Shown piece by piece: positions 32,566-38,627 of a stretch of 38,627 bases of DNA. A program made the position numbers and the translations under genes. Position 1 is the first letter of the stretch. Each line of letters starts with the position of its first letter. The notes beneath the pieces are model-generated. The model made no database searches. It was not told the origin of the DNA and was given only the letters and a program-made list of their open reading frames with translations. This DNA comes from Alphaproteobacteria bacterium (lineage in GTDB: Bacteria; Pseudomonadota; Alphaproteobacteria; MPNO01; UBA2964): assembly GCA_009377375.1 (NCBI GenBank), contig WHUE01000038.1, forward strand, positions 1 through 38,627, given 5' to 3'.

Positions 32566-33534
32566 TCAGGCCGCGGCCGGCAGCCGGTCGCGGTCATGCG
32601 GCCTGGCGAGGTCGAATTCCGGCCCGATGGCGACGATGCCGGTCGGGTTGATATGCGCCATGTTGCCGAAATACCCGGCCTTGATCTCGGCGACGTTCAC
32701 CGTGTCGGCGATGCCGGGATACTGGTAGAGCTCGCGGGTGTAGTTCGAGAGGTTCGGATAGTCGGAGATGCGCTTCCTGTTGCACTTGAAATGCGTGTGG
32801 TAGACCTGATCGAAGCGCACCAGCGTGGCGAAGGCGCGCCAGTCCGCCTCGGTGATGCGGTCGCCGGCGAGGTAGCGCCGGCGGGCGAGGATCTCCTCCA
32901 TCCCGTCCAGCGTCTCGAACACCCGCTTCACCGCGTCCTCATAGGCGTCCTGCGTTTTCGCGAAGCCGGCGCGGTAGACGCCGTTGTTGAGCCCCGGATA
33001 GACGATCGCGTTGATGCGGTCGATCTCCGGCCGCAGCGCCTCGGGATAGAAGTCGAGCGAGGCGTCGCCCCAGGCGTCGAAGGCGGAGTTCAGCATGCGG
33101 ATGATCTCGGAGGACTCGTTGTTGACGATGGTCTTCCTCTCGCGGTCCCACAGCGTCGGCACGGTGACCCGGCAGGTCACGCCGGGCTTCGCCGCCTGGT
33201 AGAGCTGGTAGAGGTAGAACACCCCGTCCTCGCTTGGCGCCATGCCGTCGATCCCGGCGGAATAGCCCCAGCCATGCCGCTTGGGCCGGTCGGAGATCGA
33301 CATGCCGATCGCGTCCTCCAGCTTCTTGATCCTGCGGAACATGACCGCCCGGTGCGCCCAGGGACAGTTATGCGCGACGAACAGGTGATAACGCCCCGGC
33401 TCGGCCCTGAAGCCGGACGAGCCGTCGGCGGTCACGGTGTCGCGGAAACCGGACTCGACCCGCTGAAACGCGCCGTCCTTGTCGATCAGGCGGACTTCCT
33501 CGTCCGTCCACTTGCCGTCCAGAAGCTGGCCCAT
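32566..33534 (-). CDS. glutathionyl-hydroquinone reductase
   Basis: 322 residues, the Xi-class glutathione transferase family (PcpF, YqjG, ECM4). Active Cys57 in the NCPWAHR motif, then the family's TVPTLWDRERKTIVNNESSEIIRM region that binds glutathione, and the C-terminal helical domain with YPNLSNYTRELYQYPGI. It reduces glutathionyl-hydroquinones to hydroquinones, often linked to chlorinated or other aromatic degradation. It is monocistronic as far as seen. It converges with the FadR-type gene (128 bp gap, no clear hairpin) and diverges from the methyltransferase. Confidence 0.94.
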   Translation of the reverse strand: MGQLLDGKWTDEEVRLIDKDGAFQRVESGFRDTVTADGSSGFRAEPGRYHLFVAHNCPWAHRAVMFRRIKKLEDAIGMSISDRPKRHGWGYSAGIDGMAPSEDGVFYLYQLYQAAKPGVTCRVTVPTLWDRERKTIVNNESSEIIRMLNSAFDAWGDASLDFYPEALRPEIDRINAIVYPGLNNGVYRAGFAKTQDAYEDAVKRVFETLDGMEEILARRRYLAGDRITEADWRAFATLVRFDQVYHTHFKCNRKRISDYPNLSNYTRELYQYPGIADTVNVAEIKAGYFGNMAHINPTGIVAIGPEFDLARPHDRDRLPAAA

Positions 33535-33689
33535 CGCATTTCCCCCTTTTCGCCTGTGCGTCCTCTGGCCGAGATATAGCGCGCCGCGCGGCGCCGGGGA
33601 ACTGTCGCGGTCGGTTCCGGTCGCATGGTTAATCCAATTTTAAGCACGGGACGGTCATATGCACGAAACCCGATCATCCGGAGAGCCCG

Positions 33690-34457
33690 ATGGCAACCAA
33701 CGCGCCGCTGCCCAAGAATCACATGGTGAATTCGTTTTTCGGGGTGCGCGACCGCAGCGCCTTCACCAGCGCGATTCAGTCGGCGATCAACGAGATCGCC
33801 AGCGGCGGCGTGTTCGCGGGCGACAACCTGTTCACCTTCGGACGCAACCTGAGCTTCCTGCACGACTCCGCCTTCATGGAGGCGTTCGAACGCCATGTGG
33901 ACAACCCGATCGAAAAGGCTACGATCTGGCGCATCTACCTGCTGAGCTGGGCCGCCAGGCGGGCCCTTACCCTAAACGTGCCCGGCGATTTCGTCGAATG
34001 CGCCTGCTACCGGGGCACCAGCGCGCGCATCCTGAGCGACTATCTGGATTTCGGCGCATCGGGACGGAACTACTATCTCTACGACCTGTTCGAGCATGAC
34101 GAGACGAACGCGCATCTGCGGCTCGAAGCGCATTCGTCCTCGCTTTACGAACAGGTGCAGCAGCGCTTCGCCGATCTGGACAACGTGCATGTCACCCGCG
34201 GCAAGGTGCCCGAGATCCTGCACGAGGTCTCGCCCGAGAAGATCGCCTTCATGCATATCGACCTGAACAATGCCGAGGCGGAGATGGGCGCGCTGAAGCT
34301 GCTGTTCGACCGGATGTCGCCCGGCGCCGCGCTGGTGCTGGACGATTACGGCTGGCTCGCGTATCGCCAGCAGAAATTCGCCGAGGACCCCTTCTTCGAG
34401 GCCCTCGGATATCAGGTGCTGGAGCTGCCCACCGGACAGGGGCTGATCATCAAGTAA
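33690..34457 (+). CDS. TylF/MycF-like class I SAM-dependent methyltransferase
   Basis: 255 residues. The TylF pattern is clear: PGDFVECACYRGTSA (101-115) as the SAM-binding strand-loop, YLYDLFEHDE (with the acidic motif after beta2), HIDLNNAEAEMGALKLLFDRM and GAALVLDDYGW near the end. TylF-type enzymes methylate sugar hydroxyls in macrolides, but relatives occur widely in primary genomes with unknown substrates. Here there is no polyketide or glycan cluster, so the substrate is unknown. It ends three bases before the convergent binding-protein gene. Confidence 0.87.
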   Translation: MATNAPLPKNHMVNSFFGVRDRSAFTSAIQSAINEIASGGVFAGDNLFTFGRNLSFLHDSAFMEAFERHVDNPIEKATIWRIYLLSWAARRALTLNVPGDFVECACYRGTSARILSDYLDFGASGRNYYLYDLFEHDETNAHLRLEAHSSSLYEQVQQRFADLDNVHVTRGKVPEILHEVSPEKIAFMHIDLNNAEAEMGALKLLFDRMSPGAALVLDDYGWLAYRQQKFAEDPFFEALGYQVLELPTGQGLIIK

Positions 34458-34460
34458 CGG

Positions 34461-35333
34461 TCAGCCCGCGGCGATCACCGCCTCCTCATAGGGTCGCCCG
34501 CCCAGATTGCCGTCCGGGAAGATGTCGTGCTCGGCAATCCAGCGGCGCGAGGATTCGAACAGCGCCTTCGAATAGGGCTCGAACACGATGCGCTCGCCGG
34601 GGCCGAAGCGGCGGGTGTCCATCTGGTCGTGGAACCGCTCCGGAAACTCGTTGCGGTAATAATGGGTATAGAGCTCGGGCCGCAGGTCGATATCCGCCTG
34701 TGCGCGCCGCAGCGCCCGGAAGTATTTCTCCAGATCCGTCTCGTCGGCGTCCTCCGAAACCATGGTCGCCATCATGAAGCTGGTATCCACCACCTTGCGG
34801 AAGCCGAGCTGCTCGGCGAAGTAGTATGGGCCGCTGAACAGGCTGCAGGCCGGCGTCTCGCGGTCGATCAGCTTTTCCATCCGCCCGAACAGCAGCCCGT
34901 CGGCGAAGGACAGCCTGATCTCCTCCGGCTTCAGGAACCGCTCCAGCGCCTGGATGGTGGAATAGTGGCTGCCCGACTGGTAGCCGACCGAGATCGGCAC
35001 CCCCGCCAGGTCTTCCGGCCGCGCGATGCCGGAGTCCGGATGGACGAAGATCGCGCAGGGGGAGACCGAATAGAGCGCGCCGTAGAGCCGTCCGTGCCCG
35101 GAGGCGGCGGCGACGTTGACGGTCCAGTGGCAGGCGCAGCTCACGTCGCTGGAGCGCCCCTTCTCGAAGGTCTGGTAGGCGCCGACCTTGTCGCCGAGTT
35201 GGTGCTTGCGCCCGTCCGGACCGTACAGCTCGTCGACGAACTCGTAATCCAGCCCCTCCTCCGCGAAATAGCCCTGTTCCTCCGCCACCCATTCATGCAG
35301 CCGCATATGCGGCGCGATCACGAACCTGCTCAT
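34461..35333 (-). CDS. periplasmic-binding-protein-like protein without signal peptide
   Basis: 290 residues of the NMT1/THI5-like type II binding-protein fold: the opening LHEWVAEEQGYFAEEGLDYEF is the usual first helix-strand, and GVPISVGYQSGSHYSTIQAL the ligand-loop region. The protein starts directly at the domain, and the upstream frame shows no hydrophobic leader, so it should stay in the cytosol. This raises an alternative role as an enzyme or sensor (for example the related 4,5-dihydroxyphthalate decarboxylases share the fold). GGAGGAAA precedes the ATG. The amidohydrolase gene lies upstream on the same strand with a 176-bp gap holding a strong hairpin. Confidence 0.82.
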   Translation of the reverse strand: MSRFVIAPHMRLHEWVAEEQGYFAEEGLDYEFVDELYGPDGRKHQLGDKVGAYQTFEKGRSSDVSCACHWTVNVAAASGHGRLYGALYSVSPCAIFVHPDSGIARPEDLAGVPISVGYQSGSHYSTIQALERFLKPEEIRLSFADGLLFGRMEKLIDRETPACSLFSGPYYFAEQLGFRKVVDTSFMMATMVSEDADETDLEKYFRALRRAQADIDLRPELYTHYYRNEFPERFHDQMDTRRFGPGERIVFEPYSKALFESSRRWIAEHDIFPDGNLGGRPYEEAVIAAG

Positions 35334-35428
35334 CGGGGTTTCCTCCCTCGTCTCCGCAATATGATATCAACTGTTACCACATGGACCAAAGCCGAAAAAG
35401 CGAAAAATTGGCGACAGCCGTAACGAGC

Positions 35429-35454
35429 CGCGGCCGGCCCAAGGGCCGGCCGCG
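35429..35454. terminator. 12-bp GC hairpin after the amidohydrolase
   Basis: cgcggccggccc (35429-35440) and its exact complement (35443-35454) enclose two bases. The same 12-mer is repeated at 35498-35509 next to the amidohydrolase stop, so the middle arm can pair with either copy. A T-rich stretch follows about 20 bases further in the minus direction, too far for a classical terminator. Likely an mRNA 3'-end structure; the rest of 35334-35509 holds no gene. Confidence 0.55.
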
Positions 35455-35509
35455 ACGGCGTCCGATGGAACGAACCGGCGGAACGGAGCCGCGCGGACGC
35501 GGCCGGCCC

Positions 35510-36757
35510 CTACTCCGCCGCGGCGGGCACGCCGCCGCGCATGCGCTCCGGCACCGGCAGGTTGAACAGCCCGGCGGCGTTGAGGCCGAGGATATTGCGC
35601 TTGTCGGTCTCGCTCAGGAACGGCAGGTCCCAGATCGCGGCCGGGGTGTCGAAATCCCAGTGCGGCCAGTCGGAGGCGTAGAGCAGCCGGTTGGGCGCGT
35701 CGATCATCTCGAAGGTCAGCTCCAGCGCCTTCGCGTGATCCGTCTCCATTGGCTGGTTGGTGTAGTACATCTCGCGCATGTACTCCGACGGCAGCTTCTT
35801 CAGCAGCGGCGCCTCGGACTGGCGCATCAGATAGGTGTGATCCAGCCGCTGCATCAGGAACGGCACCCAGGCGAGGCCGGATTCGATCCACAGCACCTTG
35901 ATTCCGGGGAAGCGTTCCGGCAGGCCGTTCCAGATCCAGTTGGTCATGTGGACCGCGTTGCACCAGACGAAGCTCAGCGCGTGCATGGCGCCGAAGCGGT
36001 TCATCTGCTTCATCCAGGAATCCTCCCAGAACGGCCCGGCGTGGAAGCCGAGCGGCTTGCCGGTCTCCTGGATCGCGGCATAGAGCTTCATGTAGCTGTT
36101 GTGGTGCACCGGCTTGTGGCGGACGCTGGTCACCATGAAGCCCACCACGCCCTTGGCGTCGCCCAGTTCCTCCACCGTCTTCAGCGCCGCGTCGGGATCG
36201 TTGAACGGCAGGTAGATCATGCTGCCGAGCTTGTCGTCCTTGGCGAGGATGCGGTCGACGAACCAGCGGTTGTAGCCATGCGCGATGATCGGCTCCATGT
36301 CGAACTGCGGGTGGAAGCCGACATTCAGCATCGGCGTCGGGAAGACCACGGTGTAGTCGATCGACATCGCCTCGTAGGCGCGCCGCGCCAGCACCACGTC
36401 GCGGTGGACCGTCTCGTCGTCCACCGGCTCGCCCCGCTTGCCCTGGTGCAGGATGCGGCCGCCGCAGTCCTGGTAGCGCAGCCCGAGGTCGCCGTTGAGC
36501 CCGTAGGGCGGCGAGCCGGTGCGGTTCTTCAGATGGTCCAGCGCCATGTAGCGCACCACGTCGTCGGGAAAGTACTCCACGATCTCGCGCCACGACTCGG
36601 TCTCGTTGTGATGCGAGTCGATATCGACGATGAAGACGTCCTCGAAGCCGCGCTGCGCCGCCTGCTTCGTCGCATGTCCCAGCAGCGCGCGGGTATCGGT
36701 GTCGGTGGTGTATTCGACCTCCGGAATCTCGCGGGGGGATTCGGCTCCACTGTCCAT
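35510..36757 (-). CDS. amidohydrolase-superfamily protein (COG2159-like, ACMSD-related)
   Basis: 415 residues. Metal-dependent TIM-barrel hydrolase/decarboxylase. The first metal motif is DIDSHHNE (45-52) instead of plain HxH; later candidates are His in [12 protein letters not shown] and Asp in [11 protein letters not shown]. This family includes ACMS decarboxylase and gamma-resorcylate decarboxylase, and many uncharacterised members in aromatic-degrading bacteria. No signal peptide, so cytosolic. AAGGAGA precedes the ATG. Divergent from queC with 112 bp between. Its gene neighbour downstream is the binding-protein-like gene at 34461. Confidence 0.9.
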   Translation of the reverse strand: MDSGAESPREIPEVEYTTDTDTRALLGHATKQAAQRGFEDVFIVDIDSHHNETESWREIVEYFPDDVVRYMALDHLKNRTGSPPYGLNGDLGLRYQDCGGRILHQGKRGEPVDDETVHRDVVLARRAYEAMSIDYTVVFPTPMLNVGFHPQFDMEPIIAHGYNRWFVDRILAKDDKLGSMIYLPFNDPDAALKTVEELGDAKGVVGFMVTSVRHKPVHHNSYMKLYAAIQETGKPLGFHAGPFWEDSWMKQMNRFGAMHALSFVWCNAVHMTNWIWNGLPERFPGIKVLWIESGLAWVPFLMQRLDHTYLMRQSEAPLLKKLPSEYMREMYYTNQPMETDHAKALELTFEMIDAPNRLLYASDWPHWDFDTPAAIWDLPFLSETDKRNILGLNAAGLFNLPVPERMRGGVPAAAE

Positions 36758-36869
36758 CGTCTGGATCTCCTTGCGCCCTGAAAAATGCGCGTCTTGTGTG
36801 TCGCGATTAGACCATTATAACGATGTGGATACCATCCCGTCACGCGGCCAAACATACGGATGCGCACCG

Positions 36870-37586
36870 ATGACCGAGACCCCAGGCGCGGCCGAAAGCG
36901 CCGCGCTCGTGCTGTTTTCCGGGGGGCAGGACAGCGCCACCTGCCTCGCCTGGGCGCTCGACCGCTATGAGCGGGTGGAGACGGTGGGCTTCGATTACGG
37001 CCAGCGGCACCGGGTGGAGCTCGACTGCCGCACCCGCCTGATCGAGGCCCTGCGCGCCGGCTTCCCGGACTGGGGCGGCAGACTCGGCGCGGACCACGTG
37101 CTCGACGTTCCGGTGCTGGGACAGATCAGCGATACCGCGCTGACCCGGGAGGCCGAGATCGTCGTCGGCGAAGGCGGGCTGCCCAGCACTTTCGTCCCCG
37201 GCCGCAACCTGCTGTTCTTCGCCCTGGCCGGCGCGCTCGCCTGGCGGCGCGGCGCCCGCCATCTCGTCGCCGGCATGTGCGAGACGGATTATTCCGGCTA
37301 TCCGGACTGCCGCGACGACACCGTCAAGGCGATGCAGGTGGCGCTGACCCTCGGCCTGGACCGCCGCGTCTCCATCCACACGCCGCTGATGTGGATCGAC
37401 AAGGCGGGGACATGGGCGATGGCGGACGCCCTGGGCGGGGATGCACTGGTCGGACTGATACTGGAGGACAGCCACAGCTGCTATCTCGGGGATCGGGGCG
37501 TGCGGCACGACTGGGGCTACGGCTGCGGCACGTGCCCGGCCTGCGAATTGCGCCGCGCCGGGTGGGAGCGCTGGCGGGCCGCCTGA
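36870..37586 (+). CDS. queC: 7-cyano-7-deazaguanine synthase
   Basis: 238 residues. The PP-loop SGGQDS (17-22) and four zinc Cys (Cys204, Cys219, Cys222, Cys225 in CGTCPAC) identify QueC, which converts 7-carboxy-7-deazaguanine to preQ0 with ATP and ammonia, for queuosine in tRNA. The FDYGQRH motif follows the PP-loop as expected. queD, queE and queF are not nearby. A weak ribosome-binding site precedes the ATG. No preQ1 riboswitch could be recognised in the 112 bp upstream. Confidence 0.95.
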   Translation: MTETPGAAESAALVLFSGGQDSATCLAWALDRYERVETVGFDYGQRHRVELDCRTRLIEALRAGFPDWGGRLGADHVLDVPVLGQISDTALTREAEIVVGEGGLPSTFVPGRNLLFFALAGALAWRRGARHLVAGMCETDYSGYPDCRDDTVKAMQVALTLGLDRRVSIHTPLMWIDKAGTWAMADALGGDALVGLILEDSHSCYLGDRGVRHDWGYGCGTCPACELRRAGWERWRAA

Positions 37587-37730
37587 CACCGATCTGTCTC
37601 TGTTTCCTCCTCGTGGTTCCGTTCAATATTCACAATAAAAAGAAAATATAAAGCTCATTGTAATATCGTTTTCAAACACCATCTATTTATTGCAGCAAAT
37701 TATTGTTGCCGTATACTGAAAGGCGCTCAC
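37587..37730. promoter_or_regulatory. AT-rich intergenic island upstream of the microprotein genes
   Basis: From about 37615 to 37720 the DNA is strikingly AT-rich, unlike any other stretch here. It includes runs such as caataaaaagaaaatataaa and a promoter-like TTGCAG-N16-TATACT (37690-37717). That promoter would start transcription too close to the next ATG to keep its AAGG ribosome-binding site, so the actual promoter may lie upstream. AT-rich islands are typical targets for nucleoid proteins or strong promoters. Confidence 0.5.
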
Positions 37731-37871
37731 ATGTCTTTTAAAACATGGTCTTCGGCACAGAATGTTCCGGGCAAGGAAAAGGGCAACGGCCCGACCGCGC
37801 CCGCCACCGACAAGCCGGCCGCGCCGCCCGGCAAGGCGCCTGCCGAAGCCGCGACCGCTCCGAAAGCGTAG
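37731..37871 (+). CDS. 46-residue Ala/Pro/Lys-rich small protein
   Basis: Starts at an ATG with AAGG seven bases upstream. The first half (MSFKTWSSAQNVPGKEKG) is polar, the second is a low-complexity Ala-Pro-Lys stretch without predicted fold, membrane segment or signal. No recognised family. Similar small disordered proteins occur in many alphaproteobacteria, sometimes highly expressed. It follows the AT-rich island, and the 106-residue gene starts 49 bases after its stop. Confidence 0.55.
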   Translation: MSFKTWSSAQNVPGKEKGNGPTAPATDKPAAPPGKAPAEAATAPKA

Positions 37872-37920
37872 CCGTCGGACCGGAGGAGGCGATCCTCCTC
37901 CGTCATCCCTCGATCGACCG

Positions 37921-38241
37921 ATGAAAACACGGACGAGCCGGAAAACGGTGACCTTCGGCAGCGCATTCGTCCTTGGCGGCTTCGACCGCGAGCTGCCGGC
38001 GGGCGCCTATGTCGTCGAAACGGACGAAGAGCTTCTCGAAGGCCTGTCCTTCCCCGCCTACCGGCGGGTGGCCACTCTGATCCACCTGCCGGTAACGCCC
38101 GCTCATCCGGGCCGCACCGAAACCCTGTCCGTCGATCCGGCGGCGCTGGACGCGGCCCTGAAACGCGACAGGACGGATGGGGAACGCCCGGCGGCAGCGA
38201 AGCCGGTCGAAAATAAAGGCATGACCGTCCGTCCCGTGTGA
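37921..38241 (+). CDS. small conserved hypothetical protein
   Basis: 106 residues. The core RKTVTFGSAFVLGGFDRELPAGAYVVETDEELLEGLSFPAYRR has a strand-rich pattern I associate with a conserved hypothetical family in rhizobia and relatives, followed by TLIHLPVTPAHPGRTETLSVDPAALDAAL and a polar tail. No signal, membrane segment or catalytic motif. There is no clear ribosome-binding site at 37921, though the frame is open earlier only with Arg/Pro-rich sequence that looks non-coding. Likely co-transcribed with the small genes on each side. Function unknown. Confidence 0.75.
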   Translation: MKTRTSRKTVTFGSAFVLGGFDRELPAGAYVVETDEELLEGLSFPAYRRVATLIHLPVTPAHPGRTETLSVDPAALDAALKRDRTDGERPAAAKPVENKGMTVRPV

Positions 38242-38306
38242 ACCGCTGCATCGCCGTGCCGCGCGCGTCTTCGCGTCACGTGCGGCAGCCCAGCGAAGGA
38301 GCATTC

Positions 38307-38504
38307 ATGGCCATTTCCCGGGCAGCAGTTGCGACGGACGAACCGCCATCGGCGGACGTGCCGAAGACCCGGCACTGTCTCCGCTGCAAGACCAGTTTTG
38401 CAAGCGCGTGGTCGGGCGAGCGCGTGTGCCCCCGGTGCAAGGACACCGTGTCCTGGCGCGCGGGATCGTCGCCCCAACCCCATCCCAGCGGCATCCGCCG
38501 ATAG
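38307..38504 (+). CDS. small zinc-ribbon protein
   Basis: 65 residues. A polar N-terminus leads to a zinc-ribbon of the form CLRC-N13-CPRC (Cys at 24, 27, 41 and 44), then a short basic/Pro tail. Such ribbons bind nucleic acid or protein partners. AAGGAG is 8 bases before the ATG. It is the third small gene in the row after queC. Family and role unknown. Confidence 0.75.
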   Translation: MAISRAAVATDEPPSADVPKTRHCLRCKTSFASAWSGERVCPRCKDTVSWRAGSSPQPHPSGIRR

Positions 38505-38566
38505 CCGCAGCGTCCGCCGCGCAGCGGTCCGAAATCCGCGGCCGCCCTGGGATGAGAGACGACTAG

Positions 38567-38590
38567 ACACTTAGGTCTTTACCTTTGTGT
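38567..38590. promoter_or_regulatory. imperfect dyad ACACTTAGGT-N4-ACCTTTGTGT near the right edge
   Basis: Eight of ten positions pair. It lies in the AT-richer stretch before an ATG at 38602 that runs out of the window (MVRSMLDR and on; too short to judge, no ribosome-binding site). Probably an operator or promoter element of the next gene. Confidence 0.4.
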
Positions 38591-38627
38591 TAGCTGCGCC
38601 TATGGTCCGATCCATGCTGGACCGATA

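Noticed and set aside
36758..36869. preQ1 riboswitch upstream of queC
   Set aside because: The 112 bp lack the A-rich tail and short stem-loop arrangement I would expect, and no sequestering stem near the ribosome-binding site was found.
37690..37717. TTGCAG-N16-TATACT as the promoter of the 46-residue gene
   Set aside because: Not accepted as certain: it would start transcription downstream of or at the AAGG site, which then could not serve as ribosome-binding site. Kept only as part of the AT-rich island entry.
1..38627. tRNA, rRNA, CRISPR arrays, prophage or defence genes
   Set aside because: Looked for on both strands: no cloverleaf, rRNA core, regularly spaced repeats, phage structural or recombinase genes were recognised.

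Overview
The window is GC-rich chromosomal DNA with almost no non-coding space, strong G/C preference at third codon positions, and short intergenic gaps. An HWE-family histidine kinase, many TctC/Bug-type binding proteins, a TAXI-type TRAP transporter, a MoxR/CoxE-like pair, a hydrolase-OsmC fusion and a Rhizobium-type asparaginase together point to an alphaproteobacterium, probably a metabolically versatile Rhodospirillales or Hyphomicrobiales-like soil or marine organism. This placement is inference from gene content. I see no rRNA, tRNA, CRISPR array, prophage or intact insertion sequence.

Layout. 1-1790: unexplained left edge, then an HWE kinase whose C-terminal receiver domain breaks off just after the phospho-acceptor Asp. 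1989-3255: RidA-family deaminase and a PhyH-type Fe(II)/2-oxoglutarate oxygenase. 3272-6459: MlaC-like lipid carrier, thioesterase, alpha/beta hydrolase and an outer-membrane barrel with an unusual N-terminal repeat. 6684-10963: hydrolase, a membrane-anchored coiled-coil protein with a 28-residue membrane peptide directly behind it, an LLM-class flavin monooxygenase and a second hydrolase. 11021-12933: asparaginase, a small unknown protein and 3-hydroxyanthranilate 3,4-dioxygenase. 12989-16524: three tandem TctC/Bug binding proteins on the minus strand, two of them with the same Lys-rich tail and the same downstream hairpin. 16642-19668: VWA (CoxE-like) and MoxR ATPase pair, CopD-like membrane protein, small coiled-coil protein. 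19935-24486: hydrolase-OsmC fusion, Nudix hydrolase, sulfurtransferase, cystathionine beta-lyase, HisI. 24607-27552: modABC molybdate importer translationally coupled to an ABM-type monooxygenase. 27566-32437: a TAXI-TRAP transporter with an FAH-family hydrolase, divergent from a FadR-type regulator with operator-like sites in between. 32566-36757: glutathionyl-hydroquinone reductase, TylF-like methyltransferase, a binding-protein homologue without signal peptide, an amidohydrolase. 36870-end: queC, then a strikingly AT-rich gap followed by three small genes (46, 106 and 65 residues) and a dyad just before the window ends.

The common thread is uptake and degradation of organic acids and aromatic or amide compounds: five periplasmic-type binding proteins, a TRAP permease, ring-cleaving and hydroxylating oxygenases, and several hydrolases. 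Most modules are split into separate short operons rather than one pathway cluster. The sequence does not show an unmistakable new defence or mobile system. The best candidates for something undescribed are the coiled-coil/28-residue peptide pair, the repeat-bearing outer-membrane protein, the leaderless-looking regulator with its operator-rich divergent promoter, and the microprotein cluster behind the AT-rich island.
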